Source: Raphanus sativus (lineage: Eukaryota > Streptophyta > Magnoliopsida > Brassicales > Brassicaceae). From it: a DNA stretch of 64,000 nt. Of this stretch, positions 14,101 to 25,548 are shown piece after piece (position 1 is the first letter of the stretch; the number at the start of each line of letters is the position of its first letter). The stretch lies in assembly GCF_000801105.2 (NCBI RefSeq), contig NC_079519.1, forward strand, positions 35,191,288-35,255,287. The letters are read 5' to 3'. The notes beneath the pieces were generated by a model. The model made no database searches, was not told the DNA's origin, and worked only from the letters and a program-made list of their open reading frames with translations. The position numbers and the translations under genes were made by a program.

Positions 14101-17100
14101 TCCTTGTTAGCAGAATTGGACAGATTTCTTTCTTCACCTGAGCCACCATCTTTCACACTAGATCTGCCCTCCCTTTCTTGTTCCTTTAGCTTTTGCGCAT
14201 AAACCAGGGATTTCAACCGCAAAAACAGTTCATAGAAAGATAGATGGACATCAGGTTCCCAACGCAGTGAAATATCAGTAGCACTGAAGAGAGAACAAAC
14301 ATCTATGTCATTGAGACCACCAGATCGACGTACAAGCTTTGCGTTGTGCATATCAAACAACTTGACCTTTGAACAAGGTTTATGCTCCTCCAAATACTCC
14401 TGGTAGGTGGATATTGCTCTTCCAAGATCCATTTGCACCGAGTGTTTATCCTTGTTGAGACAAAGGCTAAACTGTGAAATTTCAAGAGAAACCGAGTACT
14501 TCAGTCTTTTACATTCTTCAGAAGCAGTAGACTCTACGCTCGCTGTGCGTGGTCTGCCATCAGCTAATGAACTAAACGTAACTCGGCCACCTTGTGATCC
14601 ATAATTGACAGTTTTAGGGTCTTCAATAACTGTATTATCCAATCCTGTGTCGTCACAGAAAGTCACACAACAACGTTCAAGATTCAGATTCACTAGCCTA
14701 GTTCCTTTCCCAGATCCTTTAGCTGGTTGAACTGCTCCAGATTGATTCATCTTTTTGCCAGCAACAGATAATGTCTTGAAGAGAGCTTTGAAGGACATAG
14801 CGTTTGTTATGAGAGATTCAACACGCTTGAAAGAAAAGTATATACCCATTCCAGTCACGTCTACTGAGAGCACCAATTTACTTCTGCAACCAACCTCGTC
14901 AGATGATGTTCTGTCTTTTCTTCCCCAATCCAAGCTAAGCTTTGCTATATGCATCAATGAACCAGAGTTCGGCTCTATTCCGAAAAGGTTTTCTTTAAAG
15001 CATTCCTGGTACTCATCTGCCAAATGCAGATTCAATTCACCAAGTTCAACATGAATTGCTGTGCCCATACTCGAAATGTTATTTGCAAACACATGCGACG
15101 ACTGCGAACAAAACTGCGTATCAAACACCAAGAACAAAATACTGTTTAGCATATAGTAAAACAAAATTCATATGTTGCATAACTAAAGAATTAAACAATC
15201 AAGCAAGTGAAAAGGCTTACGGCAATTTCTCATGACTGCATTTAAGTTCACTTATCTATGAAGTCTAAGTTTAACCAAAGTTGTGTCGGATAAATATTAC
15301 GTGACTTACATGATACACCGGTAAATCATCAATACCAAAGAGTATAACAGCCATTTCAGGGGCGGAAACTGTGCCTGTCCACATAATGGCTTTCGTATCA
15401 GCAGCTTTTGATTTCTCCAGTGTGTGAGTGGGACCATGAAGCACCAGTTTTTTCTTTTTCAAGAAATGAAGACGCAACCACGGCTGTAGCCTAGAAATGA
15501 ATAGATTGCAACGTGTACCTCCCAGCTTTATATCAACTTCAGCTCTTATAGGCAGAACCGGCTGAAAAGAGAGAATATGTAACAGTTTAAATTTACAAGC
15601 TTTAGAAAGTATAACTCAAACTGATGCATACCAACAAAACAGACTGCCCGTTCTGCATGAATTCATATGATACAAACTAAAACTACAAACAGAACCCTAA
15701 GTCAGTTCTAAGGAAACAAGTAAATAGACCTAGCATTCACAAGTCAAGAGTATTGAGTCAAGTGCAAAGGGCTTTGAAAAATAGAATAATATATGTATAA
15801 TTTTCATAAGATTCCAAACCTGAATTGGGATGTAGATAAAAGAGACCACATCAACTTTCATAATCTCCAAAACAGAGGACTTGGCTTCTCTAAAAAGCTG
15901 CAAAGAAACAGAAGAACACAGCATTAGTAGATAAAAAAGGATATAGAAATCATACATCTGAAAGAGCTTACACAACCATACATGAATCTCACTGAGTTCC
16001 ATCTGAACATCGAGACGTGTACTCTCCCCTGTGTCTTCAAAAGATTTTGACTTAGCACTCGTAATTTGGATTCCTGTGATGTTATTCTCAGCAACAAGAT
16101 CATGTTCTCGATTGACACATCTCACATCCAGTTTGGGTAATATGAATAAAACCTGGTTGTAAGACCACACCGTCAATGGAGCTTAGATACTTTCAGACTC
16201 AGAAGACAAGTAAAATCTTTTCAATAATGCAGACTCACAGTAGAAACAGAAAATATTTGGCCAAGTCAAATTCATTAGGCAAACTAACTAACCTTTTCAG
16301 GAAAAGATGGAGAATATTTTGCGAGTGCTGCTACAAGCTGATGCTCTTTATCCGATTTCTTGGCCGATGAAGAAACACTAGTTGACCTTACAACATCATC
16401 TGAATGGACAGTAGGTGATGAATGTTTGCTCTTACGAAACGAATCCTCATCAAAAGTCAGAGTTACATCGCCAGATACAATTTCCACATTTCGTGAAACA
16501 ATACCTACAGCCCTATATTCAGAAGAAGAACAAAAAGTGAGCAAACCACTGATTGAGTAAGAATTTACCTTCTGAAACATAAGGGTACACACATCTTAAG
16601 GTGACAGGAATCTAAACAAGTGCAAGTATCCAAAAACAGTCTACAATGTAGTCCATTTAAGCAGGTACCTGTCATGTCCAAATTCGGTAGAAAGAGAGAA
16701 TTCATCACAAAATAATGCAGCAGAGGATCTGTCTGATGTGGCAGAAGCCGTTTGGGAAGCAGTGCTTTCAAAGCTTACGCTAGACGACTCATCAGACATC
16801 ATGCGTGCTTCACATAAGTGAACCAGAATCGGTATTACATGCAGCTTAACATATAGATTTGGCTTTGTCCCACCATCCTTAGATATATCCAACTTCAGTT
16901 CTTTGATTTCAACTATTGCCTTTCGGGTCTGCATTTCACAGAGTTTTTTACAAAATAGTTTCCACATATCTCTACTAAAAGACAATCAAATCTTAGTACT
17001 GCATATGGAGAAATATAGTAAAGTCAAACTAATTACCTTGACAACCATATCTGCGACAGAAACTGAAAGAAACCTTGCAACATTAGCAACCACCATCCAT

Positions 17101-18153
17101 TTTCCCCTGCCTGAAGTACGAGGTTTCTGACTTTTGGCTTTGGTTACATTTTTTGTTGAAGTCGATGACCTCATTACAACTTCAAGATCACATATCAAGA
17201 CTTGCACTTTCGGATCTCTAGAAAGAAAACCAACGCCGAGTTTGACCAAGGACTGCCGTAAACTAAGTTTAATTTCACCAGCAGACACCGACTCAATAGC
17301 ACCCTAGAAAAACACTCAAACCAGAAGCAAATCATAAACTTTACAGTCGTCTCGAAATAAAAACAATAGCAACGAACTATTGTCCAAGTAGAAACAATCA
17401 TGCAAAAAAAAAGTTGATACTACCACAGCACTAACAAGACGGTCTGCAACAGAACGTAAAAATCAAAGATGAAATAAAACTACAATGGTCTTCTACAGAG
17501 ACATTCATTCATAGCTACATTAGTCTGTATCAAGCTTTCTACAGAAACATTCTTTCTTAGCTACATAGAGGACAGATGAAATCCACTACTTAAGGCAGAT
17601 ACAGTCCACTACATTGATCTGATTCAACCTTCTAAAGGAACAATTTTTATTTATCTCTTGACAATAGTACTTTGATGAATAGTTCACAGAAACATTATTT
17701 CTTATCTGTACATAGAGGACAGATGTAATCCACACTACATTGATCAGATTTAAGCTTCTACAAAAACAAGTCTTTTTTTTTTCCTTGACAACGCAACAGT
17801 GATTAGAAGAGTCTCACCTTTTTGAACTTAACCACGACATCCTTGAGGCATTTCCAACCGCCAACACGGAACACAACAGAAGCTCCCAGCACTCGGCTAA
17901 GAATCCACGCAAAGAACCTTGAACAAAGTCTGAAAAGGATAACAATCTCACTACTTAAAGACTAAACACCAAAGTGAATCAGCAAATTACATATACAGAA
18001 TCAAGTAATCTCAGGTATTAAGGGAAACTCTTGAACAAAACTCGAACTACATGAGCTAAAAACAGAAGGGAGAGTGGCTCACATGAAGATCATCCATAAG
18101 AAGATGGAGACAATCAGGAAACCGAAGAAGAACTTAGCAGGTGAAGCCTCCAT
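5126..18153 (-). CDS. SAB: SABRE, giant bridge-like lipid transfer protein (complete, 23 exons)
   Basis: Exons (minus): 18153-18083, 17929-17818, 17303-17037, 16928-16669, 16512-16293, 16152-15982, 15897-15820, 15561-15310, 15101-13008, 12846-11040, 10896-10799, 10568-10212, 10115-9997, 9762-9516, 9282-9058, 8903-8764, 8440-8368, 8229-8128, 8053-7886, 7802-7506, 7423-7256, 7181-6824, 5235-5126. They sum to 7794 nt, 2597 aa, close to the ~2600 aa I recall for Arabidopsis. An N-terminal hydrophobic helix (about residues 7-24) is a probable ER anchor. The Trp/Pro-rich Fmp27/APT1-like core lies near residues 1455-1500. A likely coiled coil spans about 1985-2085, and the tail is Ser-rich and basic. 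SABRE/KIP/Hobbit proteins belong to the BLTP2 family and form a long lipid channel at ER contact sites. In plants they affect diffuse cell expansion, cell division plane and root-hair patterning. No frameshift or internal stop was found. The last intron carries a hAT-type element. Confidence 0.95.
5305..6795. mobile_element. Non-autonomous hAT-type transposon in the last SABRE intron
   Basis: The ends are inverted copies (TAGGGGTGTCAAAATGG... and ...CCATTTTGACACCCCTA) flanked by a perfect 8-bp target duplication, GTTATGAC, at 5297-5304 and 6796-6803. An 8-bp duplication and TAGGGGTG-type ends are typical of hAT elements. The subterminal ~200 bp on each side is rich in the motifs GGGTTGA, TGACCCAT and TTAACCCA. 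The centre is a ~1 kb minisatellite and no transposase is present. The element lies wholly between SABRE exons 22 and 23. Confidence 0.9.
5513..6535. repeat. Minisatellite, ~26-bp unit, about 40 copies
   Basis: The unit is like ATTTCCCGCCAAAACCGGAA followed by AACAC or AACGC, with 25-27 bp periodicity and many point variants. It is confined to the inside of the hAT-type element. Long apparent open frames on both strands across it are by-products of the repeat. Confidence 0.95.
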
Positions 18154-19531
18154 CTCCGAAGAGAGCTCACTTCCGCCGGAATAAACTGCGAATTTACCAC
18201 TAATAGAGACGAGTTTCACCCGCCGCCGGCACTGAAGGAAACGATTTCGAAGCGAAACACCATCTTCTAGTCCACGAGAGCAAGCGAGTAAAAAAAACGG
18301 AAAACCCTAATCGTTCGGAATCAATTCAGAATTGAAGGAGAGTGCGAGGCACTAGAGCTGCTTCCATAGGCGAAAGATCCGATCCGAGAGGTTGTGTGTC
18401 AAGTGTGATCTCTAGAGAGAGAAAGAGAGTCTGATGAATGACCATGTGTGTGACTGGTGACGGGTTTAGAGAGAGAGTTGTTGGGATCTAGTGCGGGAAG
18501 GTGTAGCGTCATGGACTCTTTTTAGTCAAATTTCTTGGCTGAAATAGTAAAAGATTTTACTGTTTTCAAAATTAAAGATCTAATTAAAAACATATATAAG
18601 TGTGTCTTAAAACTATAGATTTTTCATGGATGTTGTTTATTTTTTCCTTATTTATATTTATTATACCTTTAAAAATCTTAAAATGTGTCCTTTATCGAAA
18701 ACATTGATCTATAAAAATGTGAGCTTTTCTTATGTATTCATTTTTATGAACTATAATTTTAAAAAATAAAGCTATATTGCACGAAAATAATTTCTCTGTT
18801 TTCTCATCTAGATTTTTCAGTGAATTTGATTTTATTTCAAACATGAGCTTTTACGTGATTCATTTGGATTTTATTTGTTTTTAACTTTGTCAAATCATTA
18901 TTTGCATCATCATATTACTTACAATATATGCTATGTTGATTTACAACTTCACGAATAACGATTTGAACATGTAGTTCTATCCGTACACTAAGATTGATGG
19001 ATGGTTCTACATGTACAACATGTTTGATAGACAATCTCTATATGCAGCACACGACCATAAAAACAGTTCTGTTTGCAACATTTTACAGTAAATATTTCAT
19101 CATATAATTGACAAGAAATTGCATCTTCTGATGCTCCATCAATTCTCAAGAAAAGAACAGGCCAAGCAACTATCTTCAACTTTTAGAAACAGAGAAATAA
19201 TGTTCTGCACAACCAGCACCACATCATCCTCGTCAAGTGTAATATAAGAACCGTTTTTAACATTTAATTAAGGAAAAAAGAAAAAGCTGATCGGCCCATC
19301 TTCTTTTGAAAAATGCTCGGAAAATAAAGTTATCGCTGACAAGTTACCATTTGGAAGGTCGAACTAAAACACAGAGAAAGAGATTTCTAATCAAAATAAT
19401 TCTAGAGCATCAAATATTTTTCTACTGAGCAGCAAAGATTTTCATATTGTTGTGCTTGTTTTACATTGGACGCTTGCAAAACGGTTAATTTTGTATTCAT
19501 AGGTTATTGGGGGTTTCCTTGATTTATTCAG

Positions 19532-19762
19532 GTCCATTAGAAATTTCGTTAGAAACAAAGGATGCTTTGTTTTGTTCTGCATGTACTTGTTGTATGTATC
19601 AGTTTGATGTATGATCCTAATTGCTTGAATTTGTAATGATAGGATAATGTGTTTTCTTTTATATATGCATGTCCATTAGTTAATTGAGAAACAGAGTGTG
19701 CCCTGTTTTGTTCTGTATGTACTTATTGTATCATCTTTGATGTCTGATACTAATTGCTTGAC
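19532..19762. repeat. Diverged ~100-bp direct duplication
   Basis: 19532-19632 and 19671-19762 both start GTCCATTAG, share GTTTTGTTCTG(C/T)ATGTACTT, and end CTAATTGCTTGA. No coding content is seen. Confidence 0.75.
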
Positions 19763-19872
19763 TTGAGACATGTCTGAAATTTTGGTATAATCGCATAGCT
19801 TTATTATCTGCATAAATAGATACGAGTTTGAAATACAAGGTTGCAGCAGTAGATCAAGACTTTGCACACATC

Positions 19873-20020
19873 AGCCAAAGATGATTGGCTAAGGACGCAA
19901 ATTCTTTTTCCTAGATACAATACTTATCTTAACTTGATGCATATGTAGCCAAAGACGATTGGCTACACAAACAAAATTATTTTTCCTAGTTACAATACTT
20001 ATTATTAACTTAATGCATAC
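19873..20020. repeat. ~74-bp direct duplication, each copy starting with an AGCCAA/TTGGCT palindrome
   Basis: The palindromes AGCCAAAGATGATTGGCT (19873-19890) and AGCCAAAGACGATTGGCT (19947-19964) have 6-bp arms and a 6-bp spacer. Each is followed by a similar stretch with TTTTTCCTAG, TACAATACTTAT and AACTT(G/A)ATGCATA. TTGGCT contains an inverted CCAAT-like core. A role is not shown. Confidence 0.8.
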
Positions 20021-20097
20021 CAATGAGAAAAAGAAACCAACTTCTGCTGTAAACACAAGCATATAAAGGATCCATCATCGCTCGAACCAAGAACCGG

Positions 20098-21135
20098 TTA
20101 CTTACCATGTTCAAGCAAACCGGTGCCCTTGAATTTCTCTTCCATCAATCCATCAATTCGAGCTACCATCTCCGGAGTCAGGTAGTTCTGCCAATCTCCT
20201 ACATTTCCCTTCCTGAAGTAGGCACTAGTCACATAAAGACAAGGACGGTCCTCTCTGTCTTTCTCCCCTGTGTTGGGTTCAAGATTCTTCAACGTCTCGA
20301 AGCTGCAAAGATCCACAACTTTCTCAACAACCCCTTCCTTCTCTTCCTTAGCTGAGAATCCATAACCCATAAACTCAGCTAATTTCTTCACATACGGCAA
20401 AGGATCAGCTCTCATCGTCTCATACTTGAGGAACAAGATCTGATCTGGATTTTCTTGGTAAGCTTTCCAGTACGACAAGACATGATCCAGATAAGGACCA
20501 TAGCCGGAAAGACCTCTACAGAACATATCAAAAGACTCCTCAAGACTGTTGAGAGGGCCATTGTCTACCCTTTGCTTTTGGAAGAAAGTCCACATGGAGA
20601 TGAAAGTGTCCTTTGGGTCTCTCCATATGTAAACCATCTTACAACCCGATTTCGAAACCGATTCGGGTAGTAACCCGTGCGGCATGTGAGTCGAAAAGAG
20701 AGTGTTCCCTTCGTCTTTGAGAACATCAAGTTGAGGAAAGAAAGCGAATTCGATCTCGATGAAGGGAACAAGCTCGTGAGGGTTACGTTTCAGGAGAGGG
20801 TTTGAGGAATCGTCGAAGCGAGATCTGTTGGCGATGGCGGAAGTGAGAGCTTTGAGCCAAGTGGTTCCTGTCTTTGGGTAGCTACAGACGAGGAAGTCAA
20901 TGGGTCGCGCTTGGAAGAACTCTTGCGCGTGAAGGCAGCCTTCAAGGAGAGGCTGTATAAACCAGTGGCCACCGTATTCAACCAAGGGAGCTTTAGGTCT
21001 CCAGCCTTTCTCGTGAGGAAACGTGGCGATGAGGTCTTGGTACCGTTTCCGATTCTTCCCAAACTCTGTTGATGCCTCTATCACGGTCAGGTCGAGGTTC
21101 GGTGACTTTGTCTCGGTTAAGGTTGCTGACTCCAT
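20098..21135 (-). CDS. SOT18: Desulfoglucosinolate sulfotransferase, SOT18-like (intact, intronless)
   Basis: A 345-aa single-exon protein, the usual length for plant cytosolic sulfotransferases. The family transfers sulfate from PAPS to desulfoglucosinolates, the last core step of glucosinolate synthesis, in the cytosol. The PAPS 5'-phosphosulfate loop YPKTGTTWLKAL is at residues 86-97. The expected catalytic His is His150 in STHMPHG. The 3'-phosphate site WRDPKDTFIS is at 171-180, and the C-terminal RKGNVGDWQNYLT is at 308-320. N-terminal KRYQDLIATFPHEKGWRP and C-terminal GLLEHGK are hallmarks of the SOT16/17/18 group, closest to SOT18 by recall. Brassica genomes carry several SOT18 copies, so the paralogue is uncertain. 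A broken relative lies 4.4 kb away in inverted orientation. Confidence 0.92.
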   Translation of the reverse strand: MESATLTETKSPNLDLTVIEASTEFGKNRKRYQDLIATFPHEKGWRPKAPLVEYGGHWFIQPLLEGCLHAQEFFQARPIDFLVCSYPKTGTTWLKALTSAIANRSRFDDSSNPLLKRNPHELVPFIEIEFAFFPQLDVLKDEGNTLFSTHMPHGLLPESVSKSGCKMVYIWRDPKDTFISMWTFFQKQRVDNGPLNSLEESFDMFCRGLSGYGPYLDHVLSYWKAYQENPDQILFLKYETMRADPLPYVKKLAEFMGYGFSAKEEKEGVVEKVVDLCSFETLKNLEPNTGEKDREDRPCLYVTSAYFRKGNVGDWQNYLTPEMVARIDGLMEEKFKGTGLLEHGK

Positions 21136-21197
21136 TGGAGATATATAGAGAGGGTAGAGGATCGTATTGTTTCTGTGTTTGGACCACTAAGATTGGG

Positions 21198-21204
21198 TTT
21201 TATA
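21198..21204 (-). promoter_or_regulatory. Candidate TATA box of the SOT18-like gene
   Basis: TATAAAA on the minus strand, 63 bp upstream of the ATG at 21135, in the context CAATATAAAACCC. Position and sequence are right for a core promoter. This is inference only. Confidence 0.5.
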
Positions 21205-21756
21205 TTGAAGCGTTACAATTTGTGTGATTACGTATCATGGAGCAAGGGTTTTCAACCAGTCGACCATTAGCTTCCGTGAAATACTTTTGTCTTTGCTGCC
21301 GACACAACACAACGTACCCGATCAACCACTCGTCTAGAAGCTTCCGTCAAAGACTTTTCGTCACTGCTGTCAAGTCATAACAGGCAACTACCTCATAACA
21401 GGCAACTCATAACAGGCAACTAACTTTTTTCATAATATCATTGAATTTCAATAGTCGTTAAATAGTTAAATACGGATAAAAATGAATAGTTAACCTTTTA
21501 TTCAATTTGCATGGAAAACTTTAAACATATAAACTGAAACAATTGGAGTATCAAACACTAAAGAGAAACTGATCTACATGAAACCAAAAAAATACTCGAC
21601 GGTTCTGGTCTTGTATAAGTTTTGGCAAAGGTGGAAAGGCAGAGATGAAGCCACATTGACACTTCTCTTCACCACACAAAATTTCAACGTTGAAATTTCT
21701 TGGATGGAGTTTGGATTCCTTACGGAAGCTCCCCGTTGATCGATGCATAATAATTC

Positions 21757-22557
21757 TGTAACGCCCCGACCCGCCCACGGCTAATGGACCACCCACGCCC
21801 GCTCTCTCGGCCCGTGGGTCCCATCCCATCCGACGGTCGGTCGTTAATTTTCCAAGGCTCGAAATCATTGTCTACTGTCCCTGCAATCACCACCCGACCT
21901 TTCTCCGTGTTTTGGCCTCACTCGCACGGTATCGCGAATCACTTCCCGATAGGTCACCCATTCTTTCACTACTCCAGCCCAAGCACGCTTAACTCTGGAG
22001 TTCTAAACGAATGTGTGATGGAAAAGGTAAGTCAACTTTGGTGACATAGGTAGCCAAATCAATTCTCTTAAGCCTTTTCACATATCACAACTCGGGATGT
22101 TACAATTCACCCCCTCTCAAAGAACGCAACGCCCTCGTTGCGCTCCACGACAGGTCTCAAGACGCCTCTCAGGTCAGAACTGAGACGGCTAACCAGCTCT
22201 GATACCACTTGTAACGCCCCGACCCGCCCACGGCTAATGGGCCACCCACGCCCGCTCTCTCGGCCCGTGGGCCCCATCCCATCCGACGGTCGGTCGTTAA
22301 TTTTCCAAAGCTCGAAATCATTGTCTACTGTTCCTGCAATCACCACCCGACCTTTCCCCGTGTTTTGGCCTCACTCGCACGGTATCGCGAATCACTTTCC
22401 GATAGGTCACTCATCCTTTCACTACTCCAGCCCAAGTACGCTTAACTCTGGAGTTCTAAACGAATGTGTGACGGAAAAGGTAAGTCAATTTTGGTAACAT
22501 AGATAGCCAAATCAATTCTCTTAAGCCTTTTCACATATCACAACTCGGGATGTTACA
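21757..22557 (-). mobile_element. TRIM (terminal-repeat retrotransposon in miniature), complete
   Basis: Two 348-bp LTRs (21757-22104 and 22210-22557) flank only 105 bp of internal sequence. The element is bounded by a perfect 5-bp target duplication AATTC (21752-21756, 22558-22562). LTRs end TG...CA (TGTAACATCCCGAG on the minus strand). On the minus strand the 5' LTR is followed after 2 nt by TGGTATCAGAGC (22207-22196), the primer-binding site for initiator tRNA-Met. A purine tract GAGAGGGGGTGAA (about 22117-22105) precedes the 3' LTR. There is no coding capacity, so it depends on proteins from another element. The same LTR is found inside the composite element at 39063-39409. Confidence 0.93.
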
Positions 22558-22562
22558 AATTC

Positions 22563-24889
22563 AACGTCGACATTTATTGCATAGAGTTTGATATGCTTAA
22601 TGGTGAGACTTTCACCAATCCCTTTTGATCTGAGATGTAGCCAATATGTCTTTTGAGTAGTTATTTCTGGTGTCATCATTTTTACAGTTTTACCATAGTT
22701 CATGACATTTTATATGTTTATATTTTATTCTGTAGCACTTTTAAAGATTTTTCAACCATTTTATCCTCCACTCAATAGTTTTTGACGGTTGTTTTTTAGA
22801 GGATAACCTTATCTAAATCATGATTGAAATCTTACTCCAGATAGTCTTGCCGGGTGTAAATCATATCTCACTAGCATAAATCTCAATTATAGCTATGAGA
22901 TAGCCACACAATTTTTATGGGCCATGAAACAAAAAAAAAGACGTAGTAATTTATGTGTAAATTCAAATTGTGGCAAAAGCTACAAATTTGCTACAAAAGT
23001 GTTGGCTAAAATATTCACAATTTTTCCAAAAATATTCCGTATAACAAAATTGCCACAAAATAAAATGTGAATAAAATCGTGGCTGATCTACAATGTGACT
23101 ATTCTTAAAATATACCTTTGTCATAATTTAGTCACGAAATCTCACAATTTTTTTTTGTAACTATTTGACACCATAAACCTTTAATATGATTTTAAATTCT
23201 AAACCTTAACCAAAAACTTTGAAACTCTATTCTTTTTAATAATTTAACAACAAATCTTAAATTTAAAATCAAAATTTATTTATTTTTCAAAATCTAACTT
23301 CAAATCGTAAATTTAACCCCACATATTAGAGCAATGGAGTCTTCAAGTGGGGTTCTAAGCATTTTTCCAGAATTAATCAAATTAATTTTAAAAAGCTAAG
23401 GAGTTTCAAGTTTTTGTATGTCCATTGGTGAAATCCAAAATAAAGTTCTTAAGAAATTATGAAAAATAAAATTATGATTATTGAAAAGTGAGCTCCGGTT
23501 AGCTTCATGACGGGATCATCCCAGACACGAGCGGGCTCTTCCTTCCTTCCTCGAGCAGCTCCCTAGTGATGGTGGTTGAAGATCCTGGAAGACAGTAATC
23601 GAAGCATCGTGGTTGAAGATCCTGGGAGATAGTAATTGAAGCATGATCGGACGTCTCCGGTGCTGCCGACGACGCTAGCCGCAGCGGAGGAAGCGATGTT
23701 CTGGGCGACGTAGCTGGAGTATGTGAAGGTAACCCTAATCGCCATGAGTGGTCGATTTTTAGGGTTTAAGATCTGAAGAGAGATGGAGCGAGATCGGATC
23801 GGAGAATTTTGAGGATCCAAATGGCCGGCGAGATTGAGTTTTCAGGTGGAAAGCAAAAAGGAAGGACCTGGGGAGATCGAAGAGATATGGGGGAAGAAGG
23901 TTTCGTCTCCTTCTCCGCACAACAGCAAAACGACGTGTTTTGAGGTGCCACGTCATTTAGGACTCACCTCTTCAGATCATTATTTAAGAGGCACATCTTA
24001 CCAACCCATTTATTTTTATTACTTTTTTTAATACAAATTGGGTAAGAGGCTTGGCTATTAACCTCATTAAAGGCCCCGATGGAAATTGTCTTATACTCCA
24101 AATCCTAAACTCTAAACATAAACTTTACATATGCCAAATCATAACTCTAAACCCCCAATATTATAGTCCAAATCTGAAACTCTAAACATATATATATTTC
24201 GTACAATCGTTGTCTCCAAATTCTTACAGCTTACTGCCATTACAGTAAGCAAATCTTTTTCTCTGTGTTTTAATTTGACCTTCCATATGATGACTAAGCA
24301 GAACTAACTTTTATTAGAATCAGATTTCGAGCATTTTTAAAAAATAGAATGAGCCGGACCAGCTTTTTCATTCAATATGTATGTATGTTTTGATTTGATG
24401 CTCAATGAAAAGCTGACTTTGTTCGTCATCCATAGTTATTAGATATTGCTTTGACACCCTATGCTTTCTAGTAGTTTCAGAATTTGACATGGAAAAGTTT
24501 CAAAATGTTCACTATTGGTTTCATATGAAGATGTTAAAGCTCAATTCATTCTCTTTAAAATTCAGATTACGTTTTTAGCATGTCTAATATTTTTATTCCA
24601 TAATTATATAAGTTCTATTATTTTTACTCCATAATTCCAGTTAAATTATTGGCTATATAGTTCAAAAGCTTAATCATTTGCCTTTAAGAACCACACTCTT
24701 TTGCAGATCCTTTAACAATGCCATTCGTACTTCATCTTAACTAAAGACTGTAAAACAATGCCAATGGCTTATTGGCTTTTGTAGTTCATCTCCGTGTGTT
24801 TAGGGCTTGCTGATATGTTTTTCTCTCTCTCTTTTTTGCTGAAGCATTTACTATTACTGTTGCTGCTGATATGTTTTTTTCTCCTCTGA
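22563..24889. other. Intergenic between TRIM and LINE tail, AT-rich, possible TE remnants
   Basis: No intact gene is supported. 22870-23160 has dispersed GTGGC/GCCAC and CACAATTTT motifs suggestive of a decayed DNA transposon. Around 23340-24085 a segment starts GAGCAATGGAGTC and ends GGCCCCGATGGAAATT, resembling imperfect inverted ends. Inside it, on the minus strand (about 23735-23650), is a short gene-like frame MAIRVTFTYSSYVAQNIASS, possibly a captured exon. A 37-bp tandem duplication lies at 23572-23645. Confidence 0.4.
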
Positions 24890-25066
24890 ATTCGCATCCA
24901 TATCTTTCTCTTTGATTCCTCGATCGGAAAACACTTAGGCCGATGAGGAAGCCAAAAGGGCTCTTCGCGTTTCTTCTTCTGTATAATGGACCTACGGATT
25001 TGGGCCAACTTTGAGCCTAATTCCTTTTTCTTTATTTTCAATGAATCCGTTAGGTGACAAAAAAAA
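24890..25066 (+). mobile_element. 3' end fragment of a LINE (RNase H tail plus poly-A)
   Basis: Around 24914-24990 the plus strand reads, with one stop, as PRSEN.. ADEEAKRAL.VSSSV followed by a stop. This is the same C-terminus as the RNase H-like domain of the LINE at 25686-26177 (PRSENRRADSLAKRAL). A non-coding tail and an A-run (25061-25069) follow. It is a strongly 5'-truncated, decayed copy and its left edge is uncertain. Confidence 0.6.
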
Positions 25067-25225
25067 AATGGATATGCTTGGTTTCTTGTGTTTGTCTTGC
25101 TGATATTGCTTTTTCCCTTCTCATTGAAGTGTTGTATTGAGCCTTCTCAAAATTTAATATTTTATATGTAGCTCGTGAACAACGATGAGAATATAAAAAT
25201 CACTGAAAAATGTATAGTTTATTTT

Positions 25226-25395
25226 TAGTAAATAAAATATATAAAAACGGAGATTCGTTTGAGATACGTATATACAGTATGTTAGGTGTGAGATTAGCTG
25301 TGCATTTTTCTGTTTCCAAAATAAAAATATATGAAAATGGAGATTCGTTGGGATACATATACAATATGTTAGGTGAGAATGTGAGATCAGTTATT
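25226..25395. repeat. Diverged tandem duplication (~85 bp) upstream of the broken SOT gene
   Basis: Two copies share ATGGAGATTCGTT or ACGGAGATTCGTT, then GATAC(G/A)TATA, then AGTATGTTAGGTG or AATATGTTAGGTG. They lie ~150-320 bp upstream of the ATG at 25549. Confidence 0.6.
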
Positions 25396-25548
25396 TATTG
25401 TGTGTCATGTGTCTATGTCTGGTGCAGATCTAATTATACATATAGACCAAAGCTATAATCAACACCGTCATCACCATCTTCACTTTCATCCCTACCAATT
25501 GCCTCTTCTCCAGCTTCTCTCCAGAAACTCTCCTAAAAATCATCACCA

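Larger units (their letters stand above)
18154..20097. other. Intergenic: SABRE promoter side and SOT18-like 3' side
   Basis: The first ~350 bp upstream of the SABRE ATG is purine-rich (GAGAGAGAAAGAGAG near 18415) and probably contains the leader and promoter. From about 18540 the DNA is AT-rich with no supported gene. Two sets of short duplications near 19532-20020 are listed separately. Confidence 0.6.

Noticed and set aside
13633..14202. 189-aa plus-strand open frame opposite SABRE
   Set aside because: Shadow of the large SABRE exon 15101-13008; no domain, and the minus frame matches SABRE throughout.
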